A stretch of DNA of 64,000 bases from Piezodorus guildinii (taxonomy: Eukaryota > Arthropoda > Insecta > Hemiptera > Pentatomidae), in contig CM041297.1 in the NCBI GenBank assembly GCA_023052935.1, forward strand, positions 48,775,917-48,839,916. The letters are read 5' to 3'. The number at the start of each line of letters is the position of its first letter. Position 1 is the first letter of the stretch. The notes under the pieces were generated by a model. The model was not told the origin of the DNA. It did not search any database and worked only from the letters and a program-made list of their open reading frames with translations. Of this stretch, positions 11,402-22,868 are shown piece after piece. The position numbers and the translations under genes were made by a program.

Positions 11402-12135
11402 GTAATAATAATAATAGGTTTAGCGAACCCGAAGGTTCGATGCCGATACCACCAAATTCTGCCTACACAGACTCGTCCAATGTTCACCAATCAAGCCCAA
11501 GCTCCCGAGATCAGCCTTAACGCAATCCTCCATCTACGCTTCGGCCTACCTTTCGGACGCCTACCAGTCGGATCAGCAAATACCAACTTTTTCGGAATCC
11601 GCTCGTCATCGAGCCCAACAACTTTACTCGCCCATTTGAGTCTCCGCGATGCAATCAGCTCAATTATATTCACAGGATACAAGTTCCGCAATTCCGCGTT
11701 ATGCAACCTTCTAAACTCCCCAGTGGCCTCATCTCTCTTCGGACCAAATATTTTACGCAATATCTTATTTTCGAAGACCTTAAGCCGTTGTTCATCCTTC
11801 AAAGTAAGCGATCACGTTTCACATCCGTAAAGAACCGTTGGAAGAATAATAGTTTTATAGATTCTAACCCTTAAGTTTTTAGATAGAAGCCGCGAAACTA
11901 AGTAACTTAGCAACTGAATAATAACACGCATTTCCCACCTTTAACCGGGACTTTATTTCTTCCTGGATTTCATTTTTTCTAGTTATAATTGAACCTAAAT
12001 ACTTGAATTTCTCTACGTGTTCAAAAGAATGCCCTGATACATCAATATCACCAAAATCGCCACCTTGCATTCGGTTGCAGTGCTTCGAAAAATTCTTCAT
12101 CAATATAATTATCTGCTGCTAATTCTATACATTTG
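11402..12135 (-). pseudogene. RTE-like endonuclease/RT LINE fragment, C-terminal part
   Basis: Minus-strand blocks in order: VSGHSFEHVEKFKYLGSII, KSRLKVGNACYYSVAKLL, then after a frameshift near 11890 KNLRVRIYKTIILPTVLYG, QRLKVFENKILRKIFGPK, RLKWASKVVGLDDERIPKK and GRRPKGRPKRRW. The series VEKFKYLG, LYGCET, ILRKIFGP, GRRPKGRP is typical of the C-terminus of RTE-like/BovB-type insect elements. The 3' tail is an (ATT)n run (11401-11417 on the plus strand), also usual for that clade. The copy is 5' truncated and frameshifted. A related but different copy is at 42.8-43.5 kb. Confidence 0.8.
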
Positions 12136-12359
12136 GGCCAGGAATATAAATACTTCAAACGTTTAGTCTGTATCGACTCTAAGCCTTCCAGGTAATCCGA
12201 ACTCCAAATCTTGGATCTTAATAAAGATGTGTCGAAGAAAAAGAAGTAAATAAGTTAATGAGAAAAATAAATAAAATTGAAAGGTGTCAATAACTGCCTT
12301 GTTTATCCTACTTATTAGTATTATCAATAAAGTTTTAAATTTTGAAAACAAATCATTAT

Positions 12360-13161
12360 GGACAACCACAAAAAAAAGTCTTAAGTTCAAAGACTGTAAC
12401 CATCCACTCTTGACTGAAAACCAAACCTGAACAAGAACTGACAAAGAGAAAGCGCAGATATTCGGACAACATCTTTACAATACTTATACTCTACATCCAG
12501 ATATCCTTAATCCCAATCAGCTCGAAAGGATAGAAGAAGACCTAACTATTCCTCTCCAAATGACCCTTCCACCTAAAGCTTTCCATCCTTCAGAAATATC
12601 ATTGACAGATTACCTACTCGAAAACCTCCTGGCCATGACCAAATCACTTCCCATATCTTAAAACATCTCCCTCAAAAAGCCATCCTATTTCTCACCTACA
12701 CCTACAATGCCGTTCTCCGTACTAATTATTTCCCTGCTTCCTGGAAATTATCCATAGTAAAAATGATTCCTAAACCCAAAAAGCCACCTGAAACACCATC
12801 TTCCTACCGTCCCATATCTCTTTTATGAATTATGGGTAAAATTCTGGAAAAATTCCTTCTGAAACGTATATACCTAATCCTTGATTCCCATCATATTAAT
12901 CCAGATCATTCCATGAAAAACTCCATTTCCACTCTAATCTACCAGTTTCTATCCTGTCATCCTCTTCCATTCCTGACAATCCCCGAGGCGTCTGAAAATA
13001 AGATCGCCTCGAGACCTTCTAGTTTAAAATACTTTCAGAGTTCTACCGATGGGTAGCGTCTCTACATGTATTTCATGTCAGTTTACTATATCCATCACAT
13101 TTACTTGTATAGAATAATACAGTTGTAAATATCAATAAATATGTTTAAAACAAAAAAAAAA
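12360..13161 (+). pseudogene. Jockey-clade LINE with large internal deletion
   Basis: The 5' part encodes the region between endonuclease and RT and the RT fingers: KEKAQIFGQHLYNTYT, KPPGHDQITSHILKHLP, FPASWKLSIVKMIPKP, SYRPISLL, stop, GKILEKFLLKRI. At about 12910 it jumps directly to the last coding segment and 3'UTR (CCGAGGCGTCTGAAAATAAG; CTACC-GATG-GGTAG hairpin; ACAGTTGTAAATATCAATAAAT; short A-tail). The palm with YADD and everything up to the C-terminus is missing. The join is at CATGAAAAACTCC, which resembles CATGAAAAACTTC in the C-terminus of the 53-kb copy, consistent with an internal deletion. Confidence 0.75.
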
Positions 13162-13644
13162 TTGAAAAAATAACTATTTTTTGTTAATTCTTCTGAGATA
13201 TTTTCCTATTTACACACACACAGATGATTGAATAGCCTTGTATCAGGCTTATAATCAATGACAGTTTTATTGAACAAAAGAAGGATAGAAGCTCTATCCT
13301 TGCGTGTTATCTATTTATCATTTAGCGTCAAAGAAAAAAACCTCAAATGCAAACATAAAATTGAAGGTAAATTATACAAGGAAATGAATCAAATCGATCA
13401 ATGAAAAAAAATTATACATGTGATGTTAAATCGGTCAAGGTATCTGATAAGGACTGATTATAAATCCTTGCAGGCTTCGCAATGCTGGTTCCGCCTTTGA
13501 TAAGGAGTAATGATATTTTATACAATTTATATCAAATATAAAATAATATTGTTATATTGTTGAATATTCATTGTAAATATAATTGTTTACATTGTTATAT
13601 AATGGCAAAAATTATATACTATTAAAATCGTAGGCGCAACGCAT
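13162..13644. other. unassigned AT-rich stretch
   Basis: No recognisable motif; contains short A- and T-runs only. Confidence 0.3.
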
Positions 13645-14210
13645 GATTTCTATTACCTCGGTTGTTAAAATCAATTTTAATACTTTAAAATAAAGCTAGG
13701 GTTCAAAAAGGTTTAAAGAATTACATTCAGTTTCGTTAGAAACATAAATTTCAGATTTAATAAGATAACAGTTGATTTTATTCGTCACTTTACATTACAT
13801 TGTGTATGTATAACTTTGTATATATGATAACATTTTTTTTAAAAACTTTATATTTCCAACGGTTTATTATACATCTATTTTTCTATTCCTGTGTCCGGAA
13901 AAAAGTACCTATATATATATTTAGATGGTTATCAAATTCGTTCAACATAATTTGTTTAACATGACTATTACGATGATAGTTTTTTTTTCAGACCTACAAA
14001 ATGAAAGGTAATTTAATTTAAGCACCGTTTATTTCAATTACATAATAACATGATTTAAACCTATTAATTTTACATCTATTTAGCGAGTTTAATCAAAATA
14101 TTAGAGCCATTTGTAGAAATTCGTAAAAACGTGCAATGTTTATGGTATAAAGTAGCATTTCCCGTCAGCCAATTTTTGATTTATTTGATGATTTATAGGT
14201 AATTGAAATT
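13645..14210 (+). repeat. rep-B copy, old and internally deleted
   Basis: Aligns in order with plus-oriented rep-B (reference copy 38593-39446): CAGTTTCGTTAGAAAC, TTCCAACGGTTTATTATACATC, AGCGAGTTTAATCAAAATATTAGAGCC and TGGTATAAAGTAGC. Both termini are missing or too diverged to see. Non-coding. Confidence 0.6.
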
Positions 14211-14686
14211 AAGAATGGAAAAATCACAGACAATGAGCCTGTAGTTCATATAAGCTCCTCGAGTTAAAAACAAGGAGTGAATTTATATTATATTTAACAG
14301 ACTATGATATTTATTATTAATATCATATATTTAGAACGATGCAGGAACAACTACAAATTTACGGAGTCTATTAATAGTTGGACTTCATATTCTCAAAACG
14401 CTCAAAAATAGATGATCTGCACACACGTGATATATATATAACTCTGGGATTTATGTAGAATGTTCATTCTAAAAATGTATCTAAATTAAGTTAATTACAG
14501 GAGTAAAAAAGAAAGATAAAAAATAATAACTACCAAAAGTAGTAGAATCGTCATATATAATATTTCTGCCGGAAAGATTCCTGTAGTTCTAAGCCCAAAA
14601 CCAAACACATTAACATAATGATGATTAAAAGAGTTTTTTAGAGTTTCTAGTTTAAAAAATTGTGGTTACTACCAGCATTAATATAT

Positions 14687-14728
<42 letters not shown>

Positions 14729-15866
14729 TTATACATTATCATGAAACTTTTTATCTTTTTGAAAATGACTACTGAGTAAGTAAAAATGTAAAGGAACTAT
14801 TTAACCTTCTATATTCTATATTTGAAGGTTAATGTCATAGTAATATTTCCAAAAAACGTTATCGGAAGATTTAATATAAATATACCCATCTTATATTCAT
14901 CAGGTATTTTATTTCAAGACAGCATTCTATATAAATTAAAACTGCTTGATCTTAGCTTTGCTTGTTCCTAAACATGCCTTGATCGTATTTGGGTTGAAAC
15001 GTTAAATATTATACATTTCGAGTAATTTATTATTTATTGGTACTTTAATTAAGAGCTCTTATGAATGTAATAAAATAAAACATATCATTGTATAATATAA
15101 TTACATAATATAATATATAATGTAATTATATAAAATAATATTTTCCACTTATTCTTATTATCTTATTCACTTTTCACGATTTATAAGTGTTCTGACAGTG
15201 AACATAATTCAGTCGATATAGGGTAATGTTTTTCCCACAAAATTTTATCATGCAATGGATAAATTCAAGTTTCTGTTAGATAAAATGTGTTATATTTTTA
15301 TTAAACACTCCAACTAATATCAAATTTTAAATTTAGAATTCATAATTGTAATACTTCTGGCATTTAGAAGAAAACTACAAGATTCCATCAATTTAAAACA
15401 TCTTTTACAGAGCTATACATGTATACAATATTTATATTATTGTACAGATATCTTTTATTTAATTCATTATTATAAAAGTTACTTTTATATATATTTATAA
15501 ATAGATATATGTTTACTTTAATCATTCCTTTTATGCACTGCAGACCTCTGTCTAGAATTTCCTGCCGACTCATATTCGCCATGCATCTTCACATTTCTCA
15601 TTCTAATCACTCCTTTTCCAATATTTTCTGGCATATCTTGGCAGACCCACACAAAATGTGAAATCGCAGTTCAATTATCCTAATTTTAATGTAGGATATA
15701 ATTATCTATTTTGCCCAAATTGTGGAATAACTCATTTATGTTAGTTTAAATTTCTTTAACTTTTTTAATCTTTTAGTACCTTTTTGATTTCTTTTTTTGT
15801 AACGCACTTGTAAATAATAATTAATTTTCATGAAGTGACCAAGGTTGACACCGTGTGTATATATGA
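14211..15866. other. unassigned AT-rich stretch with (AT)n and a recurring GAAACGTT motif
   Basis: Contains an (AT)n microsatellite at 14693-14725. At 14975-15005 lies CCTTGATCG...GGGTTGAAACGTT, a motif also seen in the hairpin elements at 16.0, 32.3, 56.1 and 62.6 kb. No coding frame of interest. Confidence 0.35.
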
Positions 15867-16078
15867 GAGAAGTTGGTTCAGGGTGCAGGCAATATAACAC
15901 ACGATTAAGCGTAAGCTTAATTTATTGGTACCGAAATAATTACTTAATTATCCCATTGTGGTGACGCCTTCTCAACTCACACAATCACCCTGAAGAAGGC
16001 CTATAATTTAGGCCAAAACGTCGGCACCAATAAATTAAGTGTGTGTTATATTGACTGCACCCTGAACCAACTTCTCTC
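15867..16078. repeat. inverted-repeat element, 57-bp arms, with a CTGAAGA...AAAACGTC motif in the loop
   Basis: The left arm (from 15867, GAGAGAAGTTGGTTCAGGGT...) and right arm (ending 16078, ...ACCCTGAACCAACTTCTCTC) are near-perfect inverted repeats. The left arm carries a 12-13 bp insertion near 15905. The ~90-bp loop holds CCTGAAGAAGGCC, a short inverted repeat GGCCTA/TAGGCC and AAAACGTCGGC. The order CUGANGA-stem-GAAA resembles the hammerhead ribozyme core known from Penelope-like elements, here with GAAA changed to AAAA. No Penelope coding sequence is visible nearby, so this is a non-autonomous or remnant piece. Confidence 0.65.
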
Positions 16079-16089
16079 AAAAAATTAAT

Positions 16090-16200
16090 TTTATTGGTCT
16101 CTCGGCTAGACATCTTACATTAAGATGTATTTTCACTGTACAATATTGTTATTCTTAAGGGACGTAGTCCCGGAATAAATTAGTTATTATTATTATATAT
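16090..16200 (+). mobile_element. CR1-group LINE, extreme 3' end
   Basis: Only the last ~110 bp: CTCGGCTAGACATC, ACTGTACAATATTGTTATTC, the GGGAC-GTA-GTCCC hairpin, GGAATAAA and a (TTA)n tail. Same structure as 3386-3428 but with a different loop and tail unit. Confidence 0.75.
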
Positions 16201-17232
16201 GTATAGTTATACCTATGTATGTATGTATGTGATAGCATGCTAACTATAACTCAATCTCCTTACTAATTATGATTCCAAAGTCTACTTTTTTATAAAAAAT
16301 AAAACACATAAATAATATTTATTTAATTTTAATAAGAGTCACGTCTATTGATATACAATGTCATCATTATTAATAGTTTAAAGGAGATATTTGAAATAGT
16401 TATCTATAAGAGCTGTATATGAAAAGAATTCTTATAAAGGGGATACAATAATATTTAAGGGTTCACTAGTGGTGTATTGACTAGCATAAAATTAGTGGAA
16501 CAAAAACATAATTTTACGCAATTAATTAAGAAATAAAAAAAATTTCGCAGGTAATTCAAGAACTTCAGCATAAGAAGTTTTATCATAGATGGTATTCATA
16601 AAGAATAATTGAATTTAATGATATTTGTTGAATATATTCCATCATTATTATGACAGATATTCACAGAAGTGTTCTTCTTGTTCTCACATAGGCAAGATCA
16701 TTACCATTTTCTATCTGTTTGAATCCTATTACATTAAAAATACAATAGGCAATACTGTACAGTTATTAAGGATAATACTAATATAAGCTCTAACTCGGAA
16801 CAAAGCAGTTACTAAAACAGTTACAGTAATTACTTGTAATAACGATAGGTTAAGTTGGAAGTGAGTGGGCGGTCTGTAGTGAGTGTGTAACAGGAAGGAC
16901 TCTATCGAAGGCTGTGGCAGAAGGACATTAGGAAGGAACTAGTTCATGTTTTATTTAATCCTTTGAATCCACGGATCAGTTACTAAAGAGTAGCAGTTAT
17001 TAATATCAGTGATTCTCTGTAACAGAAGACTTTACATAACGTGTGAATTATTGTCCATAATTCGAGTTGAGCTATACAAAATATGAACCAAATATTAGCC
17101 CCAATGTCGTAATTTCTGCTACTCAGTATAACAAGTTCTGAAGAGATCAGTTCTATCAGGAATGTTTTCTAGAACATACAACATCATTATAGTACAATCT
17201 TCAGAAAATCAACATCGAATGGTTATCGATGT
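16201..17232. other. unassigned AT-rich stretch, pre-insertion flank of the 5.6-kb LINE
   Basis: No coding or repeat family recognised. 16855-16945 is somewhat GC-richer (GTGAGTGGGCGGTCTGTAG) without a useful frame. Confidence 0.3.
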
Positions 17233-17245
17233 AAAATCCTGTCTT
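17233..17245. repeat. left target-site duplication of the 5.6-kb LINE
   Basis: AAAATCCTGTCTT, identical to 22869-22881. The first A residues on the right side merge with the poly(A), so the certain part is TCCTGTCTT plus one or more A. Confidence 0.85.
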
Positions 17246-17263
17246 TTTTTGAAGGGGGGTAAA

Positions 17264-17379
17264 TGGGTAGGGCAACAGGAGGACTAGAGAGGGAGATAGG
17301 TGCGGGCATCTCCCCCACTCTTTGCGAATTTATCAAGCCATAGTGCCCTACCCACTGCTTGGTAAACCTCCAGTCCTCC
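17264..17379 (+). other. 5'UTR stems with crossing (pseudoknot-like) pairing
   Basis: TGGGTAGGGCA (17264-17274) is perfectly complementary to TGCCCTACCCA (17344-17354). GGAGGACT (17278-17285) is complementary to AGTCCTCC (17372-17379). The two stems cross, so they would form a pseudoknot or alternate folds. Only the sequence complementarity is observed; a role in translation or RNP formation is conjecture. Confidence 0.45.
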
Positions 17380-17671
17380 CTATCCCTACCAACGCCTACT
17401 GTCACCTCCTCGTGGTGCCCCCCGGGGAGTCCGATGGGACTCGCGGACGACAGAGGCGGGGGTTTGTAACTCTGGTGACTACCCTATTAAGACACCCAAG
17501 CCAGGTGGAGGGCGCTCGAGCTGAGGCTGAATGGCAGGGGGTGTATAAAAATACACTGTTTCTTATCGACCCACTTGGGGCACCTGGCACACCCCATTTC
17601 AACTAAATGCCCGCTGCAGGGAGAGGGGGTTGTACCTGCAGTGTAATTACCCCGTACTCGTGGGAACAAAA

Positions 17672-19191
17672 ATGTCACAAATAATTAAAAAAATTTCAGA
17701 TAGCGAGGAGGAGGTGGAGGCGAAGGAGTTATTGGAGATGATGGCCGTGGAGGATTCTTCATCATCCTCATATGGCCGGTCGGGGACTCAACTGGACCCG
17801 TCGACTGCCAGCGTGCAGCAAGATGATGACGAAACCAGGAGCTCGTTAGCGACGCTCATGGACGAGGTAAGAGATCTCTCTGTTGCATCGGAGGGTGAAC
17901 GGAGCTTGGGTGGGCCCATTGAGAGAACCCCCAAGCCCCAGGAGGTGAAGAAGCCCTCCGGTGCTCAGAGAAGAAAATTTAAGAAATTGAGAGAGCAAGA
18001 GAGAGCTCAAACTGGGAATGATGCTGGACCTTCGGGACTCCTGGAGAACCAAAGTCAGGCGGCTCAGACCGCCAGACTGTCGGGACTCTCGGATGACCGG
18101 AGTAAAGCTGTTCCTGGAACGAGCTCTGAGAAAAGACCTAGGACCTCACCCGGAACCTCTGCGCCTATGGCAAAGAGGGCCAGGAGTGCGGCCCTAATGT
18201 TATTTCATACGCTCTAGCTGCCGGAGGGAGTAAGGTAGCTATCATTCCCACTCGATACCCAGCTGATCAGCTCACCTGGGAGCAGAGTGAGGATGTTAAG
18301 AAACAGCTGATCGGCTTTGTCGATCAGCTAGAGGAAGGTGGCACCCAGGCTGAGTTTAGTGGGTTCAGCTTTAAGATGGGCGGCTGTGTGGTGGTTTGCG
18401 ACAATCAGGAATCTAGAGACTGGTTGTCGGAAATCATAAAAAATCTTAAACTTAGTGGGGGCCTAGCGCTCCGCATTGGTGACTTTGAGGAGCTCAAAAA
18501 GCCGGTCAGAGTCGGTGGCTTTTTCCCTGGGGAAAAGCTCACAGAGCAAACTTTCTGTAGGCGTATACGCATACAGAATTCTAGAATCCCTGAGGTGAAC
18601 AGATGGTCACTAATGGGTGTAAAGGAGGAGAGGCACGGATTCTTCGCCCTGATGAGAATCCCGGAGTCTAGCCTTAGGTTCTTGGAAGAGCGAAACTGGC
18701 TGGTGACCTTTGGGATGGGCAAGGTCCAACTCAGGTTGCTGGAGAAGAAGAGGCCACCCAAACCTGCAAAGGAAATGGCTAACAAGGTCTCATCTGTTGC
18801 CAGGGATGATGGCAGGAAGACGGAGCCTGGTCAGGACGGAGGAGCACCGCTCTCGATGAAGGAGAAAACTGCTTTGGTTTGCGGGGGTGGCCCTGTGGTG
18901 GGAGCTGGGAGGCCTGCCGATCCGGGTGTCTCTAATGTAAGAACCGGTGAAGGCACGGCGTCTCGGCTTCCATCTGGGGATGCCTCCTTGGCGGGATCCG
19001 GTGGGCCTGCCGATCCGGGTTCCTCCACTGGGAGGACTGGTGAAGGCATGGCTCCTCGGCGACCGTACGGGGTTGGCGCCTCGGTTGGATCCGGGGGGCC
19101 CGCTGATCCGGGTACCTCTGGGAGGACCGGTGATGGCGGCGTCCCTCGGCGCCCGCCGGGGTGTGACCCCCGCAAGACCAAAAAGCAGTAA
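17672..19191 (+). pseudogene. ORF1 of the R1/LOA-like LINE (nucleic-acid-binding protein), one frameshift
   Basis: Starts at the ATG at 17672 (MSQIIKKISDSEEEVEAKE); an upstream in-frame ATG at 17630 lies in the UTR-like part. An acidic and serine-rich N-terminal third is followed by a basic KKPSGAQRRKFKKLREQER stretch. Near 18185-18205 the frame slips from KRARSAAL to NVISYALAAGGSKVAI. The second part (SKVAIIPTRYPADQLTWEQ, GGCVVVCDNQESRDWL, ALRIGDFEELKKPVRVGG) looks like the DUF4780-type domain found in ORF1 of arthropod LINEs. The C-terminus has three 31-residue repeats rich in GGPADPG and RTGEG. No CCHC knuckles are visible. The stop TAA at 19189-19191 overlaps the ORF2 start. ORF1 proteins coat the element RNA. 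Confidence 0.8.
18880..19165 (+). repeat. three 93-bp tandem repeats inside ORF1
   Basis: GCCTGCCGATCCGGGT-type anchors lie at 18912, 19005 and 19098, exactly 93 bp (31 codons) apart. Each unit encodes a GSGGPADPG...RTGEG...RRP module of low-complexity type, so the frame is kept. Confidence 0.85.
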
Positions 19192-19193
19192 TG
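19189..19193 (+). promoter_or_regulatory. TAATG stop/start overlap between ORF1 and ORF2
   Basis: The ORF1 stop TAA (19189-19191) shares its last A with the ORF2 ATG (19191-19193). A UAAUG overlap is known to drive ORF2 translation by termination-reinitiation in the R1-clade element SART1; the same mechanism is inferred here. Confidence 0.7.
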
Positions 19194-22100
19194 GTGTTGC
19201 GGTTGATGCAGATCAACCTGCATCACTGCATTGCGGCATGTGGTGCCCTACAGCAGTATGTAAGAGGTAAGAATATTGATATTATTCTAATACAGGAACC
19301 TTACCTTTTTAAAGACAGTGTAAAGGGGCTGGAGATGCGGGGTTACAGTGTAATAGCTGTACCCATGCGCTCCAGGACCTGTATACTGTACAAAAACAAC
19401 CTAAAGATATTACCCTTGTGGCAATTCTGTTGCAGGGATCTGACAGCAGCAAAAGTGACCCTCCTTGAGGGTAATAACAGAAGGGAGATCACAGTTTGCG
19501 CCGTGTACCTTCCTTATGAAGAGGACATCCCCACTGAGGCTCTCAGAAGGCTAGTTGCCGGGATGGAAGGCGAAGGCGCCCTGATAGCATCATTGGACGC
19601 CAACGCTCACCACAGACTCTGGGGCAATACAAATAACAACCAGAGAGGTGAGTCTCTATTAGAGTTTATCTTAAGCAATGATCTTGAAATCCACAACAAG
19701 GGCAATACTGCCACATTTGTCAACAAAAATAGATCAGAGGTCATTGACATAACACTAAGCACTAATTATGCGAACGATTTCATTAAGGACTGGCATGTCT
19801 CTCTTGAGGAGTCATGTTCAGATCACAAATATATCAGATTTGACATAGATGTCAACGACATGTTTGAGACGGTGTACAGGAACCCCAAACTCACTGACTG
19901 GGGTTCCTACTGCACCCAACTCGAACAAGAAATAAGACAGTGTCCTAAATCAATTAGAGACAAATGGCAATTGGACTGCCTTAATGTATCACTTACTGAG
20001 GCAATAATGAAATCCTACACTGATAATAATAGAGTGTGTACTGTCAAGTCCAACAGGAACGTTACCTGGTGGAATAGTGAACTTGGCAAGTTGAGAGCTT
20101 CTACTAGGAAACTCTTCAATAAAGCCAAAAGTACAGGTAGTTGGAATGCCTATAAGCAAGCACTGACCGACTACAATAAAGCCATTAGGAAAGCTAAGAG
20201 AGGGGCATGGAGGAATTTTTGCAACGACATCAATGACACATCCTCTACTTTTAGAGTAAATAGAATCCTATCCAAGAGGCCGGGCCAGGGAGTTATGGGT
20301 GCCATCAGTGCGGAAGGGGGCCATACCGATTCAGAGATTGGCACCCTGAAAGCACTTGCTAGAGCACACTTCCCTGGCTGCGAGCTGATGGATGAGGAAC
20401 CAAACAATCCCACCTCGGATAAAAATACTATTAATACAGACAGGTGGGCAGAAGCTAACAGAATAGTCAATTCTGGGAGACTAGAATGGGCAGTTAAATC
20501 ATTTGCCCCATTCAAATCAGCCAGCACTGATGGAATTTTTCCAGCTCTACTTCAAAAGGGCTTTGAGGTGCTGCGACCCCACCTCCTTGTTTTATTGAGA
20601 GGTAGTTTAGCACTTAACCACATACCTGATAGGTGGAATGTGGCTAAAGTACGATATATACCTAAACCTGGGAAGGCCTCCTATGACCATCCCAAGGCGT
20701 ATAGGCCTATATGTCTGACATCTTTCCTATTGAAGACACTGGAAAAGATTATTGACAGACATATTAGAGACAATATACTGGCTGATAAACCACTACATAG
20801 TGCTCAATATGCTTATCAGCCTGACAAATCCTGTGAGACTGCCTTACACTTCCTGGTCTCCAGGATTGAGAAAACTCTGATTAACAAAGATATTGTGGCA
20901 GGCATCTTTGTTGACATAGAGGGTGCCTTTGACCGAACTCCTTATGACACTATGGCATTAGCCTTAGAAAGGAGAGGAATGGAAGGATTAATCTCCGGAT
21001 GGATTAATGCCATGCTGGAGGGAAGGATGCTCACATCCGAACTGGGACACTCCAGATTGTGGATTAGACCGAGAGGAGGATGTCCGCAAGGGGGAGTGCT
21101 ATCTCCACTTCTGTGGTGTCTGGTCGTCGACTCGTTGCTGACAATCCTGAATAATGCAGGTTTCTATGCACAGGGATACGCTGATGATATTGCTGTGCTA
21201 ATTGAAGGCAAGTTTCCGGAAACCATATCGGATCTGCTCAAAACAACCATGAAACTTCTTAGGGAATGGTGTCAGACGAATGGTCTAAGCATCAACCCTC
21301 AGAAGGTCAATCTCTGTATCTTCACTAACAAAAGAAATATAACCATCAGACCACCCCACCTTGGTGAGGCTGAGGTCAATATCTGTAGTGAAGTTAAACA
21401 TCAAGGAATTACTCTTGATAGTAAATTAAAATGGAACAGCCACATTGATAAAACCTGTACAAGGGCACTTAAGTGCCTCTTTGCATGTAAAGGGGCTGTT
21501 GGAAAAAACATGGGGCCTCAAACCGAATGTGGTCCTCTGGATATATAAAACAGTTATAAGACCGATGGTCCTATATGCAGCTGTTGTGTGGTGGCATAAG
21601 GCAAATACATGTAAATCCTTGCTGCAGCTTGGGAAGCTGCAAAGACTGGCATGCCTTATGACAACCGGAGCTATGAGTACAACCCCGACTGCTGCAATGG
21701 AAGTTTTACTCAACCTAACACCATTACACATAGCAGTAGAAACTCAAGCACTTAACACAGCCTATAGGCTCTCTAAGTTAGGAACAAGATCCAGCTCTTT
21801 GGTTTACCGGGGCCATGGCAACTTGTTCAGAAGGATTGATGAAGATTCGGTGCTTGCCATGCATTCCGATCTTCAAGTAAAGAAATACAAGGACACACTT
21901 TATTGTGCAATGATTAACAGGACTGACTCGCACAAACCGTGCACTGGGAGTCAACTGTTATACAGATGGATCCATGACAGAGCTAGGCTCAGGTGCTGGA
22001 ATATGGAGAATGGATAAACCTGAGGAAGGGCTGTCCATTTCTCTCGGTAAGCATACCTCAGTCTTCCAGGCTGAAGTAATGGCTATCAATATCTGTGCTC

Positions 22101-22785
22101 AAACCTTAATTTCAGAAGGGATGAGAGACAGACAGATAACTATCCATACCGATAGTCAAGCTGCTATTGGAGCTTTGGGTAGTTATATAACACGGTCCAA
22201 ACTAGTAGAGGAATGCAAAAACAATCTAAATATGCTTTCCCTGCTAAATAAAGTCCGGGTATATTGGGTGCCTGGTCACTCAGGCATCTTAGGGAATGAG
22301 AGGGCTGATAGCCTCGCGAGGAGGGGTTCTGCCCAGCTACCCCCACACCCGAACCTGTGTGTGGAATTAGCCTCAGCAAAGCCAAAGGACTGATTAAGGC
22401 TGCTGCTGATAATAGATCCAGGCAATACTGGAGGGATACCGACAAGCAGCATCACTCCAAGATATTTCTGGATGGACCCTGCAAAGAGAAAAGTCATATT
22501 CTACTCTCTATGGACAGGACAACCCTAAGGAGGGTAACAGGACTATATACTGGACACTGTCAACTTAATAAGCATCTCCATAATATGGGTTTGGTGGCCT
22601 CACCGACTTGCAGATTCTGCAAGAAGGAGGATGAAACTGCATTTCATTTGATATGCAGTTGCCCAGAGATTGCTAGGACACGGTTTTACCATTTTGGTGT
22701 CGACCATATCCCTGATCCCAAGTTGCGTGAACTGATTAACCCCCACAGGTTAGTCAGATTCACCAAGGCGCTAGCCCTGTATTAA
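19191..22785 (+). pseudogene. ORF2 of the R1/LOA-like LINE: endonuclease, RT, RNase H, CCHC finger; three frameshifts
   Basis: Endonuclease: QINLHHCIAA, LIQEPYL, SLDANAHH, VIDITLS, CSDHKYI. RT: FVDIEGAFD (D575), GGCPQGGVLSPLLW, GYADDIAVL (D665-D666), ITLDSKLKW. A first frameshift sits in A6 at 21503-21508, where dropping one A would keep the frame into LKPNVVLWIYKTVIRP. A second lies between about 21911 and 21956, before the RNase H start YTDGSMTELGSGAGI at 21959. RNase H continues FQAEVMAI, HTDSQAAIG, WVPGHSGILGNERADSLAR. A third lies near 22345 in C-rich sequence. The tail PVCGISLSKAKGL ends with CRFCKKEDETAFHLICSC (CX2CX8HX4C) and TAA at 22783-22785. All catalytic motifs are intact apart from the indels, so inactivation looks recent (or the indels are assembly errors in homopolymers). 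Confidence 0.9.
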
Positions 22786-22868
22786 CAGTATATCGGACGG
22801 CGCACAATAAGCCTAAATTGGCTGCAGTGCATTGGATTAGCCGGCAAAAAAAAAAAAAAAAAAAAAAA

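Noticed and set aside
18405..19226. Long minus-strand frames opposite ORF1 of the 5.6-kb LINE
   Set aside because: Shadows of the GC-rich, repeat-bearing ORF1 on the other strand.
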